A stretch of 42,604 nucleotides of DNA from Fen731 sp964354265 (GTDB lineage Bacteria; Actinomycetota; Humimicrobiia; Humimicrobiales; Humimicrobiaceae). Both the position numbers and the translations under genes were made by a program. Position 1 is the first letter of the stretch. Each line of letters opens with the position of its first letter. Where the stretch lies: positions 1 to 42,604 of the forward strand of contig CAYGYY010000006.1 in NCBI GenBank assembly GCA_964354265.1, read 5' to 3'. The notes beneath the pieces are model-generated. The model was not told the DNA's origin and made no database searches. It was given only the letters and a program-made list of their open reading frames with translations. Positions 33,104 to 41,373 of this stretch are shown one piece after another.

Positions 33104-33505
33104 TTAACCAGATACAAGAGATGCAAGTGTCGTACCTTTTAATCTGTCTTCAACCATTAGTTCCAATGCATCAATTTCTGACTTCAATGTACAATTATTG
33201 ATGTTGGGGCATATATCTTTTTTAAAAAGGCATTCGCTTAATTTGAATTTACCCTGGAATATTTCCATTATTTCTATAAGGAATATATTTTCCGGTTTTT
33301 TTGCAAGTTCAAATCCGCCATTCTTGCCTTTATGAGATTTTAATATTCCTTCTGCGCTGAGTGACTGCAAAATCTTTCTTAAAAATGGCCTGGGTGTCCC
33401 TATCTCATCGACCAGTTCTGTAATAGAAACAACCCTGCCATTACTCCTGGCAATATATATAAGCGCTTTTACAGAATAATCTGTATCCCTTGTTATTAAT
33501 TTCAT
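33104..33505 (-). CDS. Rrf2-family transcriptional regulator with Fe-S-type cysteines
   Basis: A 133-residue winged-helix repressor (ITRDTDYSVKALIYIARS; LRKILQSLSAEGILKSHKG; KNGGFELAKKPENI wing). Three cysteines, C92, C99 and C105 (ECLFKKDICPNINNC), sit where IscR has C92/C98/C104, so it probably binds an Fe-S cluster and senses iron, oxygen or nitrosative stress. The start at 33505 gives the usual MKLITRDTDYS. A longer open frame upstream is hydrophobic and overlaps the promoter. A promoter with a 7-7-7 inverted repeat lies directly upstream and suggests autoregulation. Confidence 0.88.
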   Translation of the reverse strand: MKLITRDTDYSVKALIYIARSNGRVVSITELVDEIGTPRPFLRKILQSLSAEGILKSHKGKNGGFELAKKPENIFLIEIMEIFQGKFKLSECLFKKDICPNINNCTLKSEIDALELMVEDRLKGTTLASLVSG

Positions 33506-33559
33506 GATGTAAAAACCTGTAATTGCAAATAATAGAAAAAGAATCAATATTAAATTGTA

Positions 33560-33587
33560 ATGATACATTAACAGTATCATTTGTCAA
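33560..33587 (-). promoter_or_regulatory. Rrf2 promoter with embedded inverted-repeat operator
   Basis: On the minus strand TTGACA (33587-33582) and TATCAT (33565-33560) are 16 bases apart, a near-consensus promoter. The spacer and -10 hold the inverted repeat ATGATAC - 7 bases - GTATCAT (33560-33580). A bound dimer would block RNA polymerase, as expected for autorepression by the Rrf2 protein encoded 55 bases downstream. Confidence 0.6.
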
Positions 33588-33593
33588 TAGACA

Positions 33594-33618
33594 GGTTGGT
33601 TTGTGTCGGTTGGTTTGT
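33594..33618. repeat. 11-bp direct repeat upstream of the Rrf2 promoter
   Basis: GGTTGGTTTGT occurs at 33594-33604 and again at 33608-33618, 14 bases apart, between the Rrf2 and MarR promoters. It may be a binding site for another factor or a chance repeat. Confidence 0.5.
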
Positions 33619-33651
33619 TTGATTGAGTGTATATTTATTCCAAAAATCATC

Positions 33652-33679
33652 TTGACAACATAAAAATTTTAGTTAAGAT
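33652..33679 (+). promoter_or_regulatory. Promoter of the MarR-ABC exporter operon
   Basis: A perfect -35 TTGACA (33652-33657) and -10-like TAAGAT (33674-33679) are separated by 16 bases, 45 bases before the MarR start. It diverges from the Rrf2 promoter. Confidence 0.5.
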
Positions 33680-33691
33680 ACTTATTTATTT

Positions 33692-33710
33692 AGAAACTTA
33701 ATTAATTTCT
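33692..33710. promoter_or_regulatory. Possible MarR operator
   Basis: AGAAACTTAATTAATTTCT is an imperfect 19-bp palindrome (AGAAA/TTTCT arms) between the -10 element and the MarR start. MarR proteins commonly repress their own operons from such sites. The AT richness makes chance symmetry possible. Confidence 0.4.
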
Positions 33711-33723
33711 ACCTGGATGGAAA

Positions 33724-34179
33724 ATGAACAACAGAAAACAGCTTATTGAAAATATAATAGAGAGCATTTATGCAATAAGGAAAAAGATAAGCGCAGAAAT
33801 GCATCTTTTCTTTACAGAGGCGCAGATAACCCATTCACAATGGCTTATGCTCCATATAATTGAAAAAAAGGGGGCATTAAGCATTAAGGAAATTGCATCC
33901 CTTCTTGGCACGACAAGCAGTGCTGCAACACAGCTTGTGGATAGCCTGGTTAACAAAGGGCTGGCAGCCAGGAAAAGAAACCCCCGTGATAGAAGGGTTT
34001 TAATAATAGAATTAACAGCGCAGGCTAAAAAACAATTTGAGTCCATAAAAAGCAAAAGCTTTGATACGATGGCATCGTTATTTGATGCCCTTGGTGACGA
34101 TGAGCTGCTAAAATACTTTGAAATAAATAACAAGATAATCACAAATATTTCAAAAGGGATGCCCCGTAAGAAAGAGTAA
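33724..34179 (+). CDS. MarR-family transcriptional regulator
   Basis: 151 residues with the MarR winged-helix layout: HSQWLMLHIIEKKGALSIKE, the recognition helix ASLLGTTSSAATQLVDSLVN, and the DPRD-like wing KRNPRDRRVLIIELT. It starts the operon and ends six bases before the first ABC half-transporter gene, so it very probably controls that exporter, releasing DNA when a toxic ligand binds. Confidence 0.92.
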   Translation: MNNRKQLIENIIESIYAIRKKISAEMHLFFTEAQITHSQWLMLHIIEKKGALSIKEIASLLGTTSSAATQLVDSLVNKGLAARKRNPRDRRVLIIELTAQAKKQFESIKSKSFDTMASLFDALGDDELLKYFEINNKIITNISKGMPRKKE

Positions 34180-34185
34180 TACATA

Positions 34186-36444
34186 ATGTTCAGGGTGGCA
34201 AAATATCTTAAACCTTTTATTGCAATAATAATGGTCGCAATAGTGCTATTGTTTGCCCAGGCTATGGCAGACCTGGCGCTGCCTGATTATATGTCGAACA
34301 TTGTAAATATTGGCATACAGCAGGGCGGGATTGTCAATGCAGTTCCCGAAGCAATACGCCAGAGTGAAATGGATAAGCTTACTCTTTTCATGAGCGCCAG
34401 TGACAGGCAGACAGTGTTAAATGATTATAATCTTGTAGATAGCCAATCAGATGATTATGCCACCTATGTAGTGGATTACCCGCAGCTTGAAAAAGAGCCC
34501 ATTTACGTTTTAAACGATATAGATAAGGCAGAAATGGACAGGATCAATCCAATAATGGGACAAGCTTTCCTTACCGTTTCTTATATAGAACAGATGCTTG
34601 AAGACCCCTCAAAAGCAGCTGCAGCCGGGAGCAGTATGGGCTTTGATCTTTCCCGGGTACCTGAAGGCACAACCCCGGATCAGTTTTTTGCAATACTGGA
34701 GAACCTTCCCGACGAACAATTGTCAAAAATACAGGAAGCTGTAAACCAGCAGTTTGCAGATATTGATGAACTGCTGGTGACACAGATGGCTGTTCCCCTG
34801 GTAAAAAAAGAATATGAAGCTCTTGGAATGGATACTGATAAACTGCAAAACAGCTATATTTGGCGCACCGGACTTATCATGCTGCTTCTTTCCCTTATTT
34901 CCGCCGGATGCGCAGTATCTGTCGGTTATTTTTCTGCAAAAACTGCAGCGGGGCTATCAAGAAACCTGCGCAAAAATGTATTCAGCAAAGTCGGGGGTTT
35001 TTCAAACACAGAATTTGATAAATTCTCAACAGCTTCGCTTATTACAAGGTCCACAAATGACATCACACAGATACAGATGCTTGTAATCATATTGATAAGG
35101 ATAGTATTTTATGCGCCTATTATTGCTATCGGCGGAATAATAAGGGCCCTGGGGGAAAGCACGTCAATGTCATGGATAATCGCTGTTGCAGTTATTGTGA
35201 TCATTTCCCTTATACTGATCGTATTTTCAATAAGCCTGCCAAGGTTTAAGTTAATGCAGAGCCTGATTGACCGTTTAAACCTTGTAACAAGGGAAAACCT
35301 CTCCGGCATGATGGTTATAAGAGCTTTTAATTCCCAGAAATTTGAGGAAGACAGGTTTGATAAAGCAAATATAGACCTTACAAAGACTTCCCTTTTCATA
35401 AACCGGGTCATGGTAACCATGATGCCCGTAATGATGCTTGTAATGAATGGAGTATCGCTGCTTATAATATGGGTAGGCGCTCACCAGGTGGCACAGGCCC
35501 ATATTCAGGTCGGCGACGTGATGGCGTTTTTGCAATATGCAATGATGATTATAATGTCATTTCTTATGCTTTCGGTAATGTTTATAATGATACCGAGGGC
35601 AGCAGTTTCTGCGGACCGTGTTGCCGATGTGCTGGAGACTGAGTCATCAGTAAAGGATCCGGCAAATCCCCGGAAATTTAACGACGCTGCATCAATAAAA
35701 GGTTCTGTCGAGTTTAAGAATGTCTCATTCCGCTACCCTGGGGCTGACGAGGATGTGCTGCATGATATAAGTTTTACTGCAAAACCAGGGCAAACAACAG
35801 CGTTCATCGGTTCCACCGGCTCAGGCAAGTCGACGATTGTCAATCTTATACTTCGTTTTTATGATACCAGCTCAGGCCGTATAAGTATTGATGGCACAGA
35901 CATCAGGGAAGTAACCCAGCATGATTTGCGTGATAAAATTGGTTATATACCACAGAAAAGCACCCTTTTCAGCGGCACTATAGAAAGTAACCTGAAGTAT
36001 GCAGATGAAAATGCCGGCAAAGAGGAACTTATAAAAGCTGCAGAAGCTGCGCAGGCAATGGAATTTATAAGTGCAAAGCCTGAAGGTTTTGATGCCGAGA
36101 TATCACAGGGCGGAAAAAATGTATCAGGAGGCCAGAACCAGAGGCTTTCAATAGCGCGCGCACTGGTTAAAAATCCTGAGATACTTATTCTTGATGACTG
36201 CTTTTCAGCCCTTGATTTTAAAACCGATGCAGCATTGCGGAGGGCTTTAAAATCTTATTCCAGTAATAGCACAATGATAATAATAGCCCAGCGTGTAGGC
36301 ACGGTCATGAAAGCAGAACAAATTATCGTGCTTGATGATGAAGGAAGGATTGCAGGGATAGGTAATCACAAGGAACTTATGGAAAGATGTGAAACCTACA
36401 GGGAGATTGCACTTTCACAGCTAAGCAGGGAGGAGCTGGCATGA
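34186..36444 (+). CDS. ABC exporter half-transporter A (degenerate ATPase site)
   Basis: 752 residues: one membrane helix, a ~190-residue extracytoplasmic insert between TM1 and TM2 (about 40-220), the rest of a six-helix exporter domain, then an ATPase domain from about 508. Walker A is GSTGSGKST (542-550), the signature is the canonical VSGGQNQR, Walker B ends LILDDCFSALD with Asp671 where the catalytic Glu should be, and the switch His is Gln702 (IIAQRVG). These are marks of the degenerate-site subunit of heterodimeric BmrCD/LmrCD/TM287-288-type multidrug exporters. The next gene overlaps it by four bases (ATGA), so translation is coupled. Confidence 0.92.
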   Translation: MFRVAKYLKPFIAIIMVAIVLLFAQAMADLALPDYMSNIVNIGIQQGGIVNAVPEAIRQSEMDKLTLFMSASDRQTVLNDYNLVDSQSDDYATYVVDYPQLEKEPIYVLNDIDKAEMDRINPIMGQAFLTVSYIEQMLEDPSKAAAAGSSMGFDLSRVPEGTTPDQFFAILENLPDEQLSKIQEAVNQQFADIDELLVTQMAVPLVKKEYEALGMDTDKLQNSYIWRTGLIMLLLSLISAGCAVSVGYFSAKTAAGLSRNLRKNVFSKVGGFSNTEFDKFSTASLITRSTNDITQIQMLVIILIRIVFYAPIIAIGGIIRALGESTSMSWIIAVAVIVIISLILIVFSISLPRFKLMQSLIDRLNLVTRENLSGMMVIRAFNSQKFEEDRFDKANIDLTKTSLFINRVMVTMMPVMMLVMNGVSLLIIWVGAHQVAQAHIQVGDVMAFLQYAMMIIMSFLMLSVMFIMIPRAAVSADRVADVLETESSVKDPANPRKFNDAASIKGSVEFKNVSFRYPGADEDVLHDISFTAKPGQTTAFIGSTGSGKSTIVNLILRFYDTSSGRISIDGTDIREVTQHDLRDKIGYIPQKSTLFSGTIESNLKYADENAGKEELIKAAEAAQAMEFISAKPEGFDAEISQGGKNVSGGQNQRLSIARALVKNPEILILDDCFSALDFKTDAALRRALKSYSSNSTMIIIAQRVGTVMKAEQIIVLDDEGRIAGIGNHKELMERCETYREIALSQLSREELA

Positions 36445-38321
36445 ATAATAAGGCTGGACAAAGCAAGAGGCCTGAAGAGCCGAAGCAAATGGGCCCTATG
36501 GGATTTGGCCACCGCGGAGGTATCCAGATGCAAGGTGAAAAAGCCCGGAACTTTAAGGGCACTATGTCAAGGTTCCTGAAATATATTGCTGAGTTTAAAA
36601 TACTTGTAATTGCAGTAATTCTGTTTGCTGTTGCCTCAACAGTATTTGCCATTATTGGCCCGAAGCTTTTAGGGCAGGCTACCACAAAGCTCTTTGAAGG
36701 TGTGGTGGGCACTATTGCCGGCACATCAATAGGGATAGATTTTCAATATATTGGAAAAATACTGCTGCTTTCACTGGGACTTTATTTGATTTCAGCCGTT
36801 TTTTCATATTTAATGGGCTGGATAATGTCTGGTATTTCCATGAAAGTCACTTACCGCCTTAGAAATGATATTTCACAGAAAATAAACCGTATGCCATTGA
36901 AATATTTTGATGGGACAAACCAGGGTGAAGTCCTGTCCCGGGTTACAAATGATGTCGATACAATCAACCAGACATTGAACCAGAGCCTTACACAGATCAT
37001 TACTTCTGTTACTATGGTCGTTGGTGTAGTGATAATGATGTTTACAATAAGCTGGGTGATGACTCTTGTTGCTCTCCTGATTGTACCTCTTTCATTTGTT
37101 ATAATAATGTTTGTGGTAAAACGCTCGCAGAAGTTTTTTAAACAGCAGCAGGATTACCTGGGACATGTCAATGGGCATGTTGAGGAGATATATGGCGGCC
37201 ATAATGTCATGAGGGCTTTTAACGGCGAAGCAAAAAGTGCCGAGAAATTTGACGGATATAACAATGTCCTTTATGGAGCTGCATGGAAATCCCAGTTTCT
37301 TTCTGGGATGATGATGCCGATAACATTTTTTATCGGGAATCTTGGATATGTAGCTGTTGCCGTTATAGGCGGGTGGCTGACAATCCAGGGTAAAATGGCA
37401 GTTGGTGATATACTGGCATTTATACTTTATGTTCGCTCATTTATGCAACCAATATCCCAGCTTGCAAATATTTCAAATATCCTTCAGCAGACAGCAGCAT
37501 CTGCAGAGCGCGTTTTTGAGTTTTTGGATGAGGATGAAGAAATACCAGATTCAGCCGGCCCTGTGAAGCTGGATTCTGTTTCAGGACTTGTAGAGTTTAA
37601 AAACGTGCATTTTGGATATAATCCTGACAGGATTGTAATAAAAGATTTTTCAGCCACCGTAAAACCCGGACAGAAAATAGCTATTGTAGGTCCTACTGGC
37701 GCAGGAAAGACAACAATGGTAAAGCTGCTTATGCGTTTCTATGATGTAAACAGCGGCGGAATTTATATAGATGGCCATAATATAAAGGATTTTATCCGCA
37801 GCGACCTTCGTTCGATATTTGGAATGGTTCTCCAGGATACCTGGTTATATAATGACACCATCATGGAAAACATAAGGTATGGCATGCAGGATGCAAGCGA
37901 TGAAGAAGTGATTAGCAGCGCAAAGATTGCGCATATAGATCATTTTATACATGCACTGCCAAATACATATCATTATGAATTAAACGAGGAGACATCCAAC
38001 ATATCGCAGGGACAGAAACAGCTCATCACAATTGCAAGGGCAATTCTTTCTGATCCCAGGATACTTATTTTAGATGAAGCCACAAGTTCGGTTGACACGC
38101 GAACCGAAGTGCTCATACAGAAAGTAATGGATGAAATGATGAAGGGCAGGACAAGCTTTATTATCGCGCACAGGCTGAGCACTATCCGCAATGCTGACCT
38201 GATACTTGTTATGGATGAAGGGGATATTGTAGAGCAGGGAACCCACGGGGAGCTGCTTGAAAAAGGCGGGTTTTATGCAAATCTTTATTACAGCCAGTTT
38301 GATAAGAGCTTTTCAGATTAA
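36441..38321 (+). CDS. ABC exporter half-transporter B (catalytic ATPase site)
   Basis: 626 residues: a Gly/Met/Arg/Gln-rich N-terminal tail of about 40 residues, six membrane helices and an ATPase domain. Walker A is GPTGAGKTT from 417, Walker B LILDEATSSVD has catalytic Glu546, and the switch is His577 (IIAHRLSTI). Its signature is the weakened NISQGQKQ. Paired with half-transporter A, the active site would use this Walker A/B plus A's VSGGQ, and the inactive site A's Walker motifs plus this SQGQ, which is the standard asymmetry. Substrate is unknown; drug or lipid export is typical. Confidence 0.93.
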   Translation: MNNKAGQSKRPEEPKQMGPMGFGHRGGIQMQGEKARNFKGTMSRFLKYIAEFKILVIAVILFAVASTVFAIIGPKLLGQATTKLFEGVVGTIAGTSIGIDFQYIGKILLLSLGLYLISAVFSYLMGWIMSGISMKVTYRLRNDISQKINRMPLKYFDGTNQGEVLSRVTNDVDTINQTLNQSLTQIITSVTMVVGVVIMMFTISWVMTLVALLIVPLSFVIIMFVVKRSQKFFKQQQDYLGHVNGHVEEIYGGHNVMRAFNGEAKSAEKFDGYNNVLYGAAWKSQFLSGMMMPITFFIGNLGYVAVAVIGGWLTIQGKMAVGDILAFILYVRSFMQPISQLANISNILQQTAASAERVFEFLDEDEEIPDSAGPVKLDSVSGLVEFKNVHFGYNPDRIVIKDFSATVKPGQKIAIVGPTGAGKTTMVKLLMRFYDVNSGGIYIDGHNIKDFIRSDLRSIFGMVLQDTWLYNDTIMENIRYGMQDASDEEVISSAKIAHIDHFIHALPNTYHYELNEETSNISQGQKQLITIARAILSDPRILILDEATSSVDTRTEVLIQKVMDEMMKGRTSFIIAHRLSTIRNADLILVMDEGDIVEQGTHGELLEKGGFYANLYYSQFDKSFSD

Positions 38322-38427
38322 AGAGCCCGAAAATCTTCATTTAGAAAGTTTTTAAAAAACCGGACATTCCTAAGGGGCTATAATAAAAGTATTTAAAAAA
38401 CTTGATGTTTTATTTTTTTCTGATAAT

Positions 38428-38448
38428 ATACTATTAAATTTATAGTAT
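38428..38448. promoter_or_regulatory. 7-7-7 inverted repeat upstream of DoxX
   Basis: ATACTAT - 7 bases - ATAGTAT, ending 27 bases before the DoxX start and overlapping a possible -10 (TAATAT at 38424). It has the same 7-7-7 geometry as the repeat in the Rrf2 promoter but a different sequence. The AT-rich context lowers confidence. Confidence 0.35.
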
Positions 38449-38475
38449 TAGTAATATATAAGAAAGGATTATTGA

Positions 38476-38976
38476 ATGCAACCTAGCAGAGGATTAAAAA
38501 TAGTACTGCCTATTTTGCGTATTGCACTGGCTATAGAATTCCTGTGGGCTTTTTTTGACAAGCTATTCGGTCTTGGCTTTGCCACCGAGGTCGGAAAAGG
38601 GTGGGTTTTTGGCGGTTCCCCTACATACGGATTTCTTGTAAAAGGCTCGACCGGGCCGTTTGCTGTTGGAATATACCAGAAAATCGGGGGTTCAGGCATC
38701 ATTGACTGGCTGTTTATGCTGGCGCTGTTATGTGTAGGTGTTGCACTTGCTCTCGGAGTGGGGATGAGAATAGGCACCATTGCAGGCAGTGTACTTATGT
38801 TTTTAATGTGGACAGCTTCACTGCCCAAACCCAACAACCTGTTCCAGATAGATGACCATGTAATAAATATCCTGGTATTGATGGTGCTGTTGTTTGCACA
38901 TGCAGGACAGATCGCAGGTCTTGGAAAGAAATGGGTAAATACGGGCCTTGTTAAAAGACATCCATGGCTTGAGTAA
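38476..38976 (+). CDS. DoxX-like membrane protein
   Basis: 166 residues with four membrane helices. The first helix (LRIALAIEFLWAFFDKLFGL) and the late block NNLFQIDDHVINILVLMVLL match the DoxX/DoxD superfamily, whose members include the thiosulfate:quinone oxidoreductase subunit DoxD and redox-stress proteins. The family alone does not show that it oxidises thiosulfate. AGAAAGGA lies before the ATG. It stands alone, with its own candidate operator. Confidence 0.8.
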   Translation: MQPSRGLKIVLPILRIALAIEFLWAFFDKLFGLGFATEVGKGWVFGGSPTYGFLVKGSTGPFAVGIYQKIGGSGIIDWLFMLALLCVGVALALGVGMRIGTIAGSVLMFLMWTASLPKPNNLFQIDDHVINILVLMVLLFAHAGQIAGLGKKWVNTGLVKRHPWLE

Positions 38977-39005
38977 CAAATATAATTATAATTACTATGA
39001 CAGTA

Positions 39006-40169
39006 CTATAAAAGTTGAAAAATAACTGAAAAATTTGATCCGCCGCCCAGTGTACTCTCAACCTGTATATTGGTGTTATGAATGTTAGCTATTTCCTTTG
39101 CAATGGATAGCCCGAGTCCGGTTCCATTATTGTGGAATTCAACTGCATTATTTGAACGGAAGAATTCATTGAATATCAGGCTTAAATTCTTTTCGGAAAT
39201 GCCGATTCCATGGTCTTTCACTGCAACGTAGACCTGTGACGTATTTATTTTATTGATTATTATTTTGATTTCTGTGCCATTTGTGGAGTAATTTATTGCA
39301 TTCTCAAGCAAAACTGTAAAAAGGATATCGACCTGCTTTGCGTTTCCACTGATATAAAAAGTTTCCAATGGGGGTTTAAAGTCAATATGGATATCTTTTG
39401 CAACAGCCAGGACCTGGCATTTTTGGACAGATGCAGAAAGAATATTTGTTATATCTATCTTTTTAAAACTTACATCGCCATCATCCCGTGATTTTAATTT
39501 AGCAAGTTCAAGCATTTCCTTTATCACATTAGTCAAAAGTTCACATCTTTCCCTTATCTTTAAGACTACATCCCTTGTTTGCTGGGATAGCTGCCCTGCA
39601 TACCCATCCAGCATAATATCAACATAACTTTGTATAGCCGCAAAAGGCGCTTTAAGCTGATGCGTGGCATACAGGAGATATTTAGTTTTTTCTACATTCA
39701 TTTCCTGAAGTCTCTGGCTGAGTTTTTCATACTCAAGCATTTCATTCTCGAGCTCTGCATTTGCCTTTTCAAGCTCCTCTGTCCTTTCAATTATTCTATG
39801 TTCCAGGTTATTTTTATATTCATTGAGGTTTAAGTTTATCTCATTGTATGCATCCAAAAGGTTGTATATGATTTTTGAGCCTTCCGCTCCTATAAGACTT
39901 ATTTGTGGGGATTTTTTCTTACTGAGATTTTCAAATACAGCAGGATTTCCTGTAGCTTCAAATATCAGGTTTACTTCTTTATCTGCAAGGATTTTTCCGT
40001 AATCTGTTATACATTCTATTCTATGGTTCCTGGCAAATATCACACCGACAGCATTTGTGTTGACATCAGAGACATATTTTATTTTAACTCCCGGGATTTC
40101 AAGCAGCACCTTTAGAAGAGCAAGCCCCCCGTTTCCAGCGCCTATAAGCGCTATTACTCCTTCATTCAT
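39006..40169 (-). CDS. Sensor histidine kinase with N-terminal Rossmann (NAD-binding-like) domain
   Basis: 387 residues, no membrane helix. Residues 1-105 look like a dehydrogenase Rossmann fold: IALIGAGNGGLALLKVL (GxGxxG at 10-15), VSDVNTNAVG at strand 2, and LIFEATGNPAVF as in DapB or aspartate dehydrogenase. A coiled coil (about 112-160) leads to the HisKA helix with phospho-acceptor His170 (YATHQLKAPFAAIQ). The HATPase domain has ENAINYS (N box), KDHGIGIS (G1), FNEFFRS (F) and GTGLGLSIAKE (G2). It should sense a soluble ligand, perhaps a dinucleotide or metabolite, and phosphorylate a receiver, most likely the divergent one 88 bases away. AAAGGGGAAAAG precedes the ATG. Confidence 0.9.
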   Translation of the reverse strand: MNEGVIALIGAGNGGLALLKVLLEIPGVKIKYVSDVNTNAVGVIFARNHRIECITDYGKILADKEVNLIFEATGNPAVFENLSKKKSPQISLIGAEGSKIIYNLLDAYNEINLNLNEYKNNLEHRIIERTEELEKANAELENEMLEYEKLSQRLQEMNVEKTKYLLYATHQLKAPFAAIQSYVDIMLDGYAGQLSQQTRDVVLKIRERCELLTNVIKEMLELAKLKSRDDGDVSFKKIDITNILSASVQKCQVLAVAKDIHIDFKPPLETFYISGNAKQVDILFTVLLENAINYSTNGTEIKIIINKINTSQVYVAVKDHGIGISEKNLSLIFNEFFRSNNAVEFHNNGTGLGLSIAKEIANIHNTNIQVESTLGGGSNFSVIFQLL

Positions 40170-40257
40170 CTTTTCCCCTTTATTTTTAATATAGTGATAT
40201 TGTACAATGATAAAATGATTCTATGAATATAAATAATAAAATTTAAGTGAGGTCAAA

Positions 40258-40653
40258 ATGAAAAGGATTTATATCATTGATGATGACAGGGATATAGTTG
40301 AGTCACTTTCAATGGTTTTAAAGGCTAATGGATATGAAGTTTCTGCCCAGTATAATGATGAGAATGTTGTCGATAATGTCACCAATTTTAAGCCTGATCT
40401 CATAATACTTGATGTGATGTTTCCCGAAAACAGTTCTGCAGGATTTGACATTGCAAGAGATATAAAAGGGAATAATAAACTGGCAACAATTCCGATAATA
40501 ATGCTGTCCGCTATAAATGAAAGAGGAATATATGTAGGCCAGTTTTCCAGCCAGGACCTAGATTCAGCATGGCTGCCTGTCAGTGCATTTCTTGATAAGC
40601 CGGTACAGCCAAAAGTGCTTCTGCAACAGGTCAGGCTTATTCTTGAAAAATAG
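40258..40653 (+). CDS. Single-domain response regulator
   Basis: 131 residues consisting only of a receiver domain: acidic pocket D8-D9 (IIDDDRD), phospho-acceptor D52 (LIILDVMFPE), the switch Ser84 (IIMLSA) and Lys114 (FLDKPVQP). There is no DNA-binding output, so it must act on a partner protein or in a phosphorelay. It diverges from the Rossmann-histidine kinase gene, its likely kinase. GTGAGGTC lies before the ATG. The thioesterase gene starts 11 bases after its stop. Confidence 0.88.
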   Translation: MKRIYIIDDDRDIVESLSMVLKANGYEVSAQYNDENVVDNVTNFKPDLIILDVMFPENSSAGFDIARDIKGNNKLATIPIIMLSAINERGIYVGQFSSQDLDSAWLPVSAFLDKPVQPKVLLQQVRLILEK

Positions 40654-40664
40654 GGCAGGAACAG

Positions 40665-41171
40665 GTGAAGCATAAAGTCAAACGCAAGCAGCCAAATTCA
40701 AAGATGTGTTTTATTTGCGGGCTTAAGAATAAGTTCGGTTTGAAAGCATCTTTTTTTGAAACTGACAACAATGAAAATATAGCAATATTCAAACCATGTG
40801 AAGAACATCAGGGGTATCCAGGAAGGCTTCATGGCGGAATAGCAGCCGCTATTCTTGACGAAACTATAGGCAGGGCTATAACAATCGGAAAAGCTGAAGA
40901 TGTTTGGAGTGTGACACTTGAGCTTTCAATAAAGTATAAAAAACCTGTTCCCATAGGTGAAGAAATAAAAGCGACAGGCAGGATAACTTCCATAAAAAAC
41001 AGGGTTTTTGAAGGAACGGGTGAAATAATACTTCCAAACGGCGATATTGCAGTAATAGCAGAAGGGAAATATCTTCTGCTTCCAATTGAAAAGATAGCTG
41101 ATTTTGATTTGCATATAAATGAGTGGCAAAGAGTAAGCTCTCCATCCGATCCAAAAATAATCGATACTTAA
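40665..41171 (+). CDS. PaaI-like hotdog-fold thioesterase
   Basis: 168 residues with a PaaI-type hotdog domain: an N-terminal CFICGLKNKFGL motif (as in acyl-CoA thioesterases with a CxxC.NP.G-like start) and the conserved GRLHGGIAAAILDETIGRA catalytic helix, where the Asp is the likely general base. It probably hydrolyses an acyl-CoA; the substrate is unknown. The start is GTG at 40665 with AGGA just upstream; a later ATG would cut into the CFICG motif region. It is translationally close to the response regulator and probably co-transcribed with it. Confidence 0.85.
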   Translation: MKHKVKRKQPNSKMCFICGLKNKFGLKASFFETDNNENIAIFKPCEEHQGYPGRLHGGIAAAILDETIGRAITIGKAEDVWSVTLELSIKYKKPVPIGEEIKATGRITSIKNRVFEGTGEIILPNGDIAVIAEGKYLLLPIEKIADFDLHINEWQRVSSPSDPKIIDT

Positions 41172-41289
41172 AAGATACAGCACTGGAATTCTATTTCTAC
41201 TCTTTTTTAATTTCTATTGATTTATTTTACGATACTTAAAAAGTCACCATTTTCACTGTAAATATCAAAAAGCTTAATTGGTGTCTTAA

Positions 41290-41317
41290 TTGACTGTTAA
41301 CTTTATTATATTAAAAT
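41290..41317 (+). promoter_or_regulatory. Promoter of the TPR gene
   Basis: -35 TTGACT (41290-41295) and -10 TAAAAT (41312-41317), 16 bases apart, 57 bases before the TPR gene start. Each hexamer has five of six consensus bases. Confidence 0.5.
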
Positions 41318-41373
41318 GATATATTTCTATTTAACTGTTGCTGCAATTCATTGGGAAGAATAAGTCAGATTCA

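Noticed and set aside
38379..38384. TATAAT as DoxX promoter -10
   Set aside because: No -35 at a suitable distance, and it lies 90 bases before the start; kept only as a weak possibility.
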